The notes beneath the pieces are model-generated. The model did no database searches. It saw only the letters and a program-made list of their open reading frames with translations, and was not told the DNA's origin. A program made the translations under genes and the position numbers. 33,102 nt of DNA from Planctomycetota bacterium (lineage in GTDB: Bacteria; Planctomycetota; Planctomycetia; Pirellulales; UBA1268), in contig QWQJ01000134.1 of the NCBI GenBank assembly GCA_003670865.1, forward strand, positions 1-33,102. Direction: 5' to 3'. Shown one piece after another: positions 10,560-17,961 of this stretch (position 1 is its first letter; each line of letters starts with the position of its first letter).

Positions 10560-10637
10560 GTGGGACTCCTTGTCAGAGTAAATAAACAGGCCAGCAACTG
10601 CACTATTTTGAAGGCACGTGCCCGCGCAGATTGGAGC

Positions 10638-10748
10638 CTATTGTGCAAGGACTTGCACGGCCAGAGAGCCTGTCCGCTTGGGAAACACCACCGTTTGAGC
10701 GAGTGCCCCTCGACCGAGGACTGTCAACAGGGCAGCCAGCCAGAACAT
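10638..10748 (-). CDS. Possible 36-aa small protein with hydrophobic N-terminus
   Basis: MFWLAALLTVLGRGALAQTVVFPKRTGSLAVQVLAQ; begins 17 bp after the stop of the upstream hypothetical gene. Tentative: length alone is not significant. Confidence 0.25.
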   Translation of the reverse strand: MFWLAALLTVLGRGALAQTVVFPKRTGSLAVQVLAQ

Positions 10749-10764
10749 GAATCCCGATCGTTTC

Positions 10765-11475
10765 TTATTTGGGTGTGTAGAAAAAATCGACAAATCGATC
10801 CCAGACGCGATGACAGTAGGAAACGTGGCAGTCGTTGCCGGTGCTCGCGCGACCGTTGCATGGCCCCCCATAGATTGGACCGCCAGATGGCTTTCCTCGA
10901 ACGCCAATAAGATCATAGGGACAAGGTGGCAGGCTTGGATGACACGGAGGAGGTGGCACACACGACGACAGGGCGCAGGGTTCCCTCGGACTGTGGATGC
11001 ATTCCAGGGGAGCGTACCAGTCGGAGGGAGAATCACTGCGTTCGGGAAGCATCGTGGCCAGGATGGTTTCGGCGTCGACGCCGGTCGCGTCGGGGCTTAT
11101 CTGCGGCGAGCCCTTGAGGGGATCGGGGATGCGATCGGCCGGGGATGGCTCCCTGGGATCAAGTCGTCTGCGCACTGGCCGCTTACCAGAACCCTTGACC
11201 GCAGGGGACTTCTCGGAAATGTCGTCGTCTTCGCCGATGTCACCGCGAGAGGAGTCAAATGAACCGGACGATTCCGCAGGTGAGTCGGCGGCTGACGAGG
11301 GCGTAAGGCCCGGATCCCCTGGCGTATCGATGCCTGCGATGACTGTCAACGCGATTGTGGCCGCGGCAATGGCTACCGTGAAACTCAAAGCATGCTGAAA
11401 AAGCTGCCACGCGCCCGTTGGCTGCGGCGTGAAACGGCGTGGTGTGCAAACTCTGGAACGAAACTGCAGTATCAT
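10765..11475 (-). CDS. Hypothetical membrane-anchored, Pro/Cys-rich C-terminal protein
   Basis: Likely start MILQFRSRVCTPRRFTPQPTGAWQLFQHALSFTVAIAAATIALTVIAG (TM segment), then an acidic/low-complexity linker and the C-terminal PPPPCHPSLPPCPYDLIGVRGKPSGGPIYGGPCNGR...HRVWDRFVDFFYTPK. Confidence 0.65.
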   Translation of the reverse strand: MILQFRSRVCTPRRFTPQPTGAWQLFQHALSFTVAIAAATIALTVIAGIDTPGDPGLTPSSAADSPAESSGSFDSSRGDIGEDDDISEKSPAVKGSGKRPVRRRLDPREPSPADRIPDPLKGSPQISPDATGVDAETILATMLPERSDSPSDWYAPLECIHSPREPCALSSCVPPPPCHPSLPPCPYDLIGVRGKPSGGPIYGGPCNGRASTGNDCHVSYCHRVWDRFVDFFYTPK

Positions 11476-11675
11476 GCAAAGGCCCTCCCATCGAACCAAT
11501 CGGCTACCGGGAAAGCTTCGCTCAAGTTGGTTTTTGCACGATTTCTTAGCGATTTCGTTTACGCTGAGAAGTGGCGCAGAAAGGGTGAGCAGGGCAAGAG
11601 GCCAACAGGTTTGGGCCACGAGCTGTCGACGGTTTAGTTTGCCCTGCTTTCCTCAGGCTATGCAGGTACACAGTC

Positions 11676-12905
11676 ATGATCCTCCCAGAACCAGCCGGAC
11701 TGATTGAGTCGCTTGAGCGATCAGGATGGCGCACCGTCATCGTTGCCACGGGGGGTGGTTCGGAGGCGATTGCCCATCTGCTGACCACGCCAGGCGCCAG
11801 CAATGTCGTGCTCGAAGCAATCGTGCCGTATGCGTCTGGAGCGGTTGATCGCTGGCTCGGAGGGCCACAGGAGTCGTACTGTTCATCCCGCACGGCACGA
11901 CGACTGGCGGTTCTTGCCTGGCAGCGAGCCTGTGCGTTGGGCACGCCCCCAGGCAGGGCTGTCGGTGCGGCCGTCACAGCCAGCCTGCGCACGCGGCAGC
12001 CGAAGCAAGGCCCGCACCGCATCTTTGTGGCAGTACAAACGCTGGCTTCAACCCGCGTGGCCACGCTGGTGCTTCTCAAAAATGCTCGCTCCCGTCGCGA
12101 CGAAGAACAGATCGCAGCTGCTCTCCTGCTCAATCAGTTGGCTGAGGAGTGCTGCCGTCCACCAATCCATCGAGCAGAAATGCCGCTCCTCGAGGGTGAG
12201 CAGGTGGAGTTGGATCGGGAAAGTGCCGCTCTTGCGTGGCAGGAACTCTTCGCCGGGGTCCGCCGTATTGCACTCGCTGAAAGCGTCGATCAGACGCTTG
12301 CCCGTACTGCCGGAGCGACGCTCCAGAGCCCGCAAGCAACGCTTGTAGAAGAGGAACAAGTGTTGCCCGGACGGCTTGTTTTCTCCGGCTCATTTGATCC
12401 GCTGCACGACGGCCACAGACTGATGGCGGCAACCGCAGAAGATCGCGTCTCCCGACGCATTGAGTACGAACTCTCGATCACAAATGTTGACAAGCCAGCG
12501 CTTGACTACGTGGAAATACGCGAGCGACTGTTGCAGTTTTCCGGCCAGACTCTTTGGCTCACTCGGGCCGCAACTTTTCTGGACAAGATCGACATTTTTC
12601 CAGCCAGCACATTTGTCATGGGAGCCGACACCTACAAGCGACTGTGCGATCCCAAGTATTACGGTGGGTCGGCCGATGCGGCCGCCAGGAGCGTGCGGCA
12701 CATTGCTGAGAGCGTGCGGGGGATCATCGTTTTTGGCCGTCAGATCGCTGGGCTTTTTGAGAATTCTGTGCAAAATGATGTGCCAGAAACATTGCGGCGA
12801 GTCTCATTATTTATCTCTGAGCAGGATTTTCGTCGAGACATTTCCAGCACACAATTGCGACAACAGGAACACTCTTCTACGAGTGAGCCAGATGATCACT
12901 CATAG
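11676..12905 (+). CDS. Two-domain protein: N-terminal CinA-C-like domain plus C-terminal NadD-like nucleotidylyltransferase domain
   Basis: N-terminus ATGGGSEAIAHLLTTPGASNVVLEAIVPYASGAVDRWLGG resembles CinA-C; C-terminus has GSFDPLHDGH (nucleotidylyltransferase motif) and ISSTQLRQ (ISSTxxR). Confidence 0.82.
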   Translation: MILPEPAGLIESLERSGWRTVIVATGGGSEAIAHLLTTPGASNVVLEAIVPYASGAVDRWLGGPQESYCSSRTARRLAVLAWQRACALGTPPGRAVGAAVTASLRTRQPKQGPHRIFVAVQTLASTRVATLVLLKNARSRRDEEQIAAALLLNQLAEECCRPPIHRAEMPLLEGEQVELDRESAALAWQELFAGVRRIALAESVDQTLARTAGATLQSPQATLVEEEQVLPGRLVFSGSFDPLHDGHRLMAATAEDRVSRRIEYELSITNVDKPALDYVEIRERLLQFSGQTLWLTRAATFLDKIDIFPASTFVMGADTYKRLCDPKYYGGSADAAARSVRHIAESVRGIIVFGRQIAGLFENSVQNDVPETLRRVSLFISEQDFRRDISSTQLRQQEHSSTSEPDDHS

Positions 12906-14166
12906 AAAATCACTCCTTGCATGGATCAATCGCCTTGCCACAGCAAGCCTGACGGTTGCTGCTTGGATTGCGCTGCCCGCCACGCAAGCTATTCCACGAG
13001 CCGATGCGCTGGCCGACACCCTGAAGTTGCACGTCGGCGAAACGATTGACCTCATCGAACTCGGCAGCGGCAAGCGTTTTGTGCGGCCCACGCTGGTTGG
13101 CGTGACACACAACGGGGACGATGTGAGTGCCTTGCGTCTCAAAGCCGAAGGAGAAACAAAATCGATCAGCATCCTCTTGGCGGGCATTGTCAAGATCATC
13201 GCCCGTCGCGAAACGATCTATGAGAGCACAGTCCAGAAAGTCAGTGCCATGCATTTGCGGAGCCAGCGAACCAAGGAACTTTATGAGAAGCAGCGAGCGG
13301 AGTCAGTGCAGCGAATGCGGGTACATCACATTGAACCGTGGCCACTGCTGACGGCGGAGCAGCAGGCGGCCCATGTCGCTGCGCTCGAAGCATTTGTTGG
13401 AGAAGTGCGTCAGGCTTTTCCATCGCTACAAGTCAGCAACACGCATGAGTTTCTCGTGGCCACCGATATTCCCGCCGCCCAGATGGCCCCCTACGTGGCC
13501 AGCCTCGATGCCATGCACGACTTTCTTTGCGACCTCTACGGTATTCCTCGCGGCGAACCTGTCTGGAAAGGAAAGTGCTTGGTGCTGGCATTTCTAAAAG
13601 AAGAGGATTTCACCGCGTTTGAACACCGCTTTATGCAGACACAGATGAAGGGGGCCCACGGCATCTGCCACCAGACGAGCGACGGTCGCGTGGTGATGGC
13701 CTGCCATCGTGGCGATGATCCCTCGACTTTTGCCCACATGCTCGTTCACGAAACAAGCCACGGCTTCAATCATCGCTGGATGTCGCCAACGCATCTGCCC
13801 AACTGGCTCAACGAAGGCATTGCCGAATGGGCTGGCACGCACGTGGTGCCGGCGTGCCGCCAGGTGCCGCTTAAGGAAGCTCGGGCGCTTGAATTCATGC
13901 GGGCCCGCGGCACGACGGGGCCGGGGTTTTTTGACAACGGGCCAAACGCCCACATTGAGGCCGGACAATATGGCATCGCGTCGAGCATGGTGAAATTTTT
14001 AGTGGCTCGCAATCGCAAGAAGTTTGCAGAGTTTGTCCAAGGAGTCAAAGAGGGAACCAGCGTGGAGGAGAGTTTGCAGCAGACCTTCAAGGCCTCGCTC
14101 GACGAGGTTCTCAAGGCCTACGGAAAATCAATCGGTCTGCCGGGGCTCAGGCGCGATCCGCAGTAG
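12892..14166 (+). CDS. Secreted gluzincin-type metallopeptidase (putative; DUF1570-like architecture)
   Basis: Start MITHRKSLLAWINRLATASLTVAAW (signal peptide); zinc-site-like MLVHETSHGFNHRWMSPTHLPNWLNEGIAEWAGTHV (HExxH...E). Overlaps the upstream CDS by 14 bp. Confidence 0.75.
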   Translation: MITHRKSLLAWINRLATASLTVAAWIALPATQAIPRADALADTLKLHVGETIDLIELGSGKRFVRPTLVGVTHNGDDVSALRLKAEGETKSISILLAGIVKIIARRETIYESTVQKVSAMHLRSQRTKELYEKQRAESVQRMRVHHIEPWPLLTAEQQAAHVAALEAFVGEVRQAFPSLQVSNTHEFLVATDIPAAQMAPYVASLDAMHDFLCDLYGIPRGEPVWKGKCLVLAFLKEEDFTAFEHRFMQTQMKGAHGICHQTSDGRVVMACHRGDDPSTFAHMLVHETSHGFNHRWMSPTHLPNWLNEGIAEWAGTHVVPACRQVPLKEARALEFMRARGTTGPGFFDNGPNAHIEAGQYGIASSMVKFLVARNRKKFAEFVQGVKEGTSVEESLQQTFKASLDEVLKAYGKSIGLPGLRRDPQ

Positions 14167-14174
14167 GCGGCAGG

Positions 14175-15899
14175 TTATGAGTGCTTGAGCCTGCTGGCCA
14201 GACCAGCGCAGAGGCGTTCCAGTGTGATGCTGCGGTCTTCCAGGCCAATGTGGACGCGAATGATGCTCATGCCACTTTGATCCGCCATGGCTTGCCGGAT
14301 CGCAGCATCAAAGTCTCCCTCCGTGCGCACCTCGTAGCCCGTGCCGCCCCCCAACACCTGCGGGAGGAGTTGATACTGCCAGGGGTTGATGTTGTTAAAA
14401 CTGCCTTCGTGGATCAGTCGCTCTGTGCCGTAGCCCTTGTTGTCGAGCACGATCACCGTAACGGCAAGTTTGCGGTGGACGATCGTGGAGAGTTCCATGC
14501 CAGTCATCTGAAAGGCTCCGTCGCCGACAAGCGCTAAGACCTTCAGATCAGGCCTCGCCACCTTCGCTCCCAACGCCGCTGGCACGGCAAATCCCATCGA
14601 TGTGTAATAGGCCGGTGCGATGAATTCTGTCTGCCCTCGTACGATTAATTCGCTCGACGCAAACAGAGCGTCGCCCACATCAGCGATCACGATGGTACCG
14701 TCGTCGAGCGACTCGTTGAGCCGTCGCACCAACCGCGTTGTGGTGATGGCTGCGTCGGGCACCAGTGTGAAGGGCCCTGCTGCCGCGGCCGGACTCATTG
14801 GCAGCGTACGCTGTGCGGCCTTGGGCTTGGCGAGGGCAAGCACGCGGAGAAAGTCTTCCAGCAGCACATGGTGATAGTGGTGGTGGCTGATTCGTAGCTC
14901 TTCGCTGCTGGCAAAGATGCTGTTGGTGGCATCGATTTTTGCGGTGAAAACACCTAGGTCAATGTCAGTGAGGATCGTACCGAGCAGAATCAGGCAGTCG
15001 CTTTCCTCTACAAACTCAGTCACCTCTTTGCGCCCCATCGCCCCCTCATAGAGGCCGATGTAGAGCGGATGCACCTCGCTGATCACACTCTTTGCAAGCA
15101 TTGTGGCTGCGATCGGGATGCCAGAGGCCTCGGCCAACGCCAGGGCCTCAGCCTGCAGGCCGTAGCGATGCAACTCGACGCCGGCAATGATGACCGGTCT
15201 TTTGGCTGCCGTGATTCGCGCGACCGCCTCCTTGACGGCTTCGCTGAGGGCATCGGGATCGCTCTGGGCCTGCGGGCAAGTGTAGGGACGGATTTGCTCC
15301 GGCACGACAGTGACCATGTCGCGAGGTAATTCCAGATAGACAGGGCGTTTCAGGCGATGCGCTGTATCGAGCAGATAGTCAATGTCGCGAAAGGCCGTGA
15401 CGGGATCGATAATCTCAAGGCTGGCCGCACAGAGTTTTTCAAAGACCTCCAACTGCGTGCCCCATTCTCGCACGCGGTGGTGCAGCAGAGGATTGTTAGC
15501 CCGTTCGCTTAAGCCCGGAGCCCCCGATATCAGCACGACGGGACTTTTTTCGGCAAAGGCTCCAGCGATTGAGTTAGCAAGACTCAAGCCGCCAACATTG
15601 TAGGTGACACAGACAGCGCCCATGCCGTTGACCCGCGCGTAGGCATCGGCAGCGAAGCCGGCGCAGTCTTCGCGAGTGCAGTTGACGAGGTCAAGCGGGC
15701 TGTGCTCCAGCATGCTATAGAAGGTTAGAACGTAGTCGCCCGGCAAACCGAACACATGCTTGATGCCGTAATCACTGAGGCGACGAATCAGATACTGACC
15801 GATCGAGAGGCTCGTGACGCTCTCGGCCCGTCGCACAGCCGGACGACCGGTTGGCCGCGACAATCCGTTATCGAGACTCGAACCCAGAACCAGTGCCAT
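14175..15899 (-). CDS. Thiamine-diphosphate-dependent alpha-keto acid decarboxylase (indolepyruvate/pyruvate decarboxylase family)
   Basis: SIGQYLIRRLSDYGIKHVFGLPGDYVLTFYSML...; LALVGDGAFQMTGMELSTIVHRKLAVTVIVLDNKGYGTERLIHEGSFNNINPW (ThDP-binding GDG...N motif). Confidence 0.92.
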   Translation of the reverse strand: MALVLGSSLDNGLSRPTGRPAVRRAESVTSLSIGQYLIRRLSDYGIKHVFGLPGDYVLTFYSMLEHSPLDLVNCTREDCAGFAADAYARVNGMGAVCVTYNVGGLSLANSIAGAFAEKSPVVLISGAPGLSERANNPLLHHRVREWGTQLEVFEKLCAASLEIIDPVTAFRDIDYLLDTAHRLKRPVYLELPRDMVTVVPEQIRPYTCPQAQSDPDALSEAVKEAVARITAAKRPVIIAGVELHRYGLQAEALALAEASGIPIAATMLAKSVISEVHPLYIGLYEGAMGRKEVTEFVEESDCLILLGTILTDIDLGVFTAKIDATNSIFASSEELRISHHHYHHVLLEDFLRVLALAKPKAAQRTLPMSPAAAAGPFTLVPDAAITTTRLVRRLNESLDDGTIVIADVGDALFASSELIVRGQTEFIAPAYYTSMGFAVPAALGAKVARPDLKVLALVGDGAFQMTGMELSTIVHRKLAVTVIVLDNKGYGTERLIHEGSFNNINPWQYQLLPQVLGGGTGYEVRTEGDFDAAIRQAMADQSGMSIIRVHIGLEDRSITLERLCAGLASRLKHS

Positions 15900-15995
15900 G
15901 CTAATTCTCCTCTGATAAAGCTGAGTCTGAAACGGTTAATCAGAAAACGGTCAAAACGAGCCACAAAAGTCTAGCGGGAGTCGGCCGCAGAGTTG

Positions 15996-16250
15996 TCACG
16001 GGGCTACTTTTTCTTTTCTCAGACGCCGTCGCCGACTGCCGAGCATTAAAAGCCAAAATCCAAGAAAACCGGCCACACAGGAGAGCACGACAACCGGCCT
16101 GCGGCCATCGTGATTCAGCCGCCAAGCACCAGCAGCGTGGACGATGCCCCAGATCACGATGCCAGCCATAATCCAACGAATGGTGCGCTCCGCTCCAGCA
16201 GGGCTTTGATCTTCTTTTGTAGGAGGGAACGTAGAAGGAGTATTGGACAT
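15996..16250 (-). CDS. Small two-TM hypothetical membrane protein
   Basis: 84 aa; IRWIMAGIVIWGIVHAAGAWRL and RPVVVLSCVAGFLGFWLLMLGSRRRRLRKEK: two hydrophobic segments with a basic tail. Confidence 0.6.
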   Translation of the reverse strand: MSNTPSTFPPTKEDQSPAGAERTIRWIMAGIVIWGIVHAAGAWRLNHDGRRPVVVLSCVAGFLGFWLLMLGSRRRRLRKEKVAP

Positions 16251-16281
16251 AGCACTAGCTTAGCGGAGACCCGATCGAAAA

Positions 16282-16297
16282 GACTCCTGTAGGAGTC
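16282..16297 (-). terminator. Third terminator-like hairpin downstream of the candidate sRNA
   Basis: Minus strand GACTCC-TACA-GGAGTC followed by TTTT; perfect 6-bp stem. Confidence 0.5.
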
Positions 16298-16299
16298 AC

Positions 16300-16319
16300 A
16301 AAAAATTGCGGCCGCGCAA
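16300..16319 (-). terminator. Second terminator-like hairpin downstream of the candidate sRNA
   Basis: Minus strand TTGCG-CGGC-CGCAA followed by TTTTTT. Confidence 0.5.
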
Positions 16320-16358
16320 AAAAAAAGGCCCCCGGAACGGTCCAGATCTCAGGGGGGC
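16318..16358 (-). terminator. Rho-independent terminator
   Basis: Minus strand GCCCCC...GGGGGC stem (16358-16353 with 16333-16328), then CC and a nine-T tract (16326-16318). Confidence 0.75.
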
Positions 16359-16523
16359 GGAGAAGCTGAACCGTTTCCGGGAGCGATTGGACGAACAAAT
16401 GTTGTGTTGTGTTACGTGTCTTTCCTCACCCTACTCTTGACTCGCAGCCTCGGCGAGCCTCCGTGCTGCCGCTTATCTGCAAGTGAGCCAAAAAACGCCT
16501 GCCGTACAATCTTTGGAAGCGGC
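16318..16523 (-). ncRNA. Candidate structured small RNA (about 200 nt), class unassigned
   Basis: Promoter immediately upstream, nested long-range complementary segments forming a rod, terminator at the 3' end, no credible ORF. See findings for helix coordinates. Confidence 0.6.
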
Positions 16524-16527
16524 GGGG

Positions 16528-16556
16528 AGACTAGAAAAGTGTTTTTGAGGGGTCAA
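16528..16556 (-). promoter_or_regulatory. Sigma70-type promoter for the candidate sRNA
   Basis: Minus strand -35 TTGACC (16556-16551), 17-nt spacer, -10 TAGTCT (16533-16528); predicted TSS at about 16520-16523. Confidence 0.55.
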
Positions 16557-16755
16557 TGCCGTTTATAAAATATGGGCTTCATTGTGATGATTGGAGCCAC
16601 GCGATCGTAGGCAGGTTTGGGATGGTTTGGAGTTCTGGGTGGCGTTAGAAGTGGGCATTCAGGGTAAACAGGCTATGCTAGGTCGAAGACCGGCCGAGAA
16701 GCATTCTAAAACCGAAGACTTGATATCAAACCATAGACCGTGAAAGTTACCCTCC

Positions 16756-17385
16756 ATGATTGACACAGTGAGTATTGCCAAGACATCTGCGACCATTGCC
16801 GGGGCGGGGGTTCCGCCAACACCTGATGCTTGGAGTAGGGCTTTTGCCACAGCACTCCCCTACCGAGATTTTTTGGACAGGTACGCCACTCCCGATCAAC
16901 GGGCCCGCTGGGACGCATTTCACTCCCGGGTTGCTCTGACAACCCAGCAGCAGACGCTCGTACGCAGCTTTGTGCGGCGGATGCCGGTGCTGGTGCTATG
17001 CGGTACGTGGTGCGGCGACTGCGTGAACCAGTGCCCAATTTTTGATCACTTGGCAACTGCATCCGAGGCAATCGATCTCAGGTTTTTAGATCGCGATGCG
17101 CTCCCTGAGATTGCGGCTCACTTAAAAGTTTGCGGGGGCCAACGGGTGCCCGTTGTCGCTTTTTTAAGCGAGGACTACGAATTGATCGCATTCCATGGAG
17201 ATAAAACCTTGTCGGCCTACAGGGCCGCCGCGGTGGCCCAGTTGGGTGAGAGTTGCTCCAGTGGTGCCGTGCCTCCCCCTGCCGATGTGATTGCCGCTGT
17301 TGCTGGCGACTGGCTCGATCAGTTTGAGCGAGTGCAAATCATTCTGCGGCTATCGGGTCGACTGCGTCAGTTGCACGGCGACTGA
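16756..17385 (+). CDS. Thioredoxin-family protein
   Basis: VLVLCGTWCGDCVNQCPIFDHLA (CxxC-type WCGDC) with downstream RVPVVAFLSEDYELIAFHGDKTL (cis-Pro). Confidence 0.88.
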   Translation: MIDTVSIAKTSATIAGAGVPPTPDAWSRAFATALPYRDFLDRYATPDQRARWDAFHSRVALTTQQQTLVRSFVRRMPVLVLCGTWCGDCVNQCPIFDHLATASEAIDLRFLDRDALPEIAAHLKVCGGQRVPVVAFLSEDYELIAFHGDKTLSAYRAAAVAQLGESCSSGAVPPPADVIAAVAGDWLDQFERVQIILRLSGRLRQLHGD

Positions 17386-17481
17386 AGACGGGCCTGCGGG
17401 AACCAGACGAAGTCGTCAATCATCGTGACACGAGACCACTGATCGCGTTAAGCAGTTCGAGATAAGTAGTTCCGCGATCAG

Positions 17482-17555
<74 letters not shown>

Positions 17556-17566
17556 ATGGGCGAACG

Positions 17567-17572
17567 AGTATA
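17567..17572 (-). promoter_or_regulatory. Probable -10 element of the tRNA-Arg promoter
   Basis: Minus strand TATACT 12 nt upstream of the tRNA 5' end; the -35 region is weak (GAGTGA/CGAGTG). Confidence 0.45.
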
Positions 17573-17699
17573 GCAAATCCAATCGGTGTCACTCGCAGAT
17601 ATCTACGCCGCGGCTTTTTTAGTGTACGACATCTTGAGGTTCCTCCCTGATGCAGGCCCTTTCTAAAAACGCCCAAGTGGCGTCGAGAATGATGAGTAG

Positions 17700-17726
17700 G
17701 TCGGTATTCCGATCGGAATAACCGAC
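17700..17726. repeat. Near-perfect inverted repeat
   Basis: GTCGGTATTCC-GATC-GGAATAACCGAC: 11-bp arms with one bulged base. Confidence 0.8.
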
Positions 17727-17961
17727 TAGCTCTTCTAAGTCAGGTTGATCAGAGAGCCACCACGAATAAATTTCTACTTTTTTGGAAGGAGATAGAAGAT
17801 TTCAAAGCCCATCGTTTCCCGGCAGGCGGTGGAGTTTTTATGGGCCTAAGGCAGGCGGCTTTGACCCAACCGCCATGCTCGGCGTATACAAAAAGGTAGA
17901 AAAGGACGTTTCGATCGCTATCTGACAGGGCCAGACGACTTCTCGAAACAGACGCACTCCC

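Noticed and set aside
11546-12133. 195-aa minus-strand ORF opposite the CinA-like domain
   Set aside because: Antisense to a two-domain protein with clear motifs; Arg/Ser-rich noise sequence.
12460-12891. N-terminal extension of the peptidase ORF upstream of 12892
   Set aside because: Overlaps the nucleotidylyltransferase coding frame; the signal peptide begins at MITHRKSLL, so the extension is not coding.
16318-16523. Assignment of the candidate RNA as RNase P RNA, tmRNA or SRP RNA
   Set aside because: GAGGAAAGAC resembles a short RNase P segment but the rest of the conserved core is absent; no tRNA-like ends of tmRNA and no SRP domain IV GGAAG...AGCAG motif.
17887-17937. 16-aa ORF MLGVYKKVEKDVSIAI upstream of the FHA gene
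   Set aside because: Too short, with no ribosome-binding site or supporting composition.
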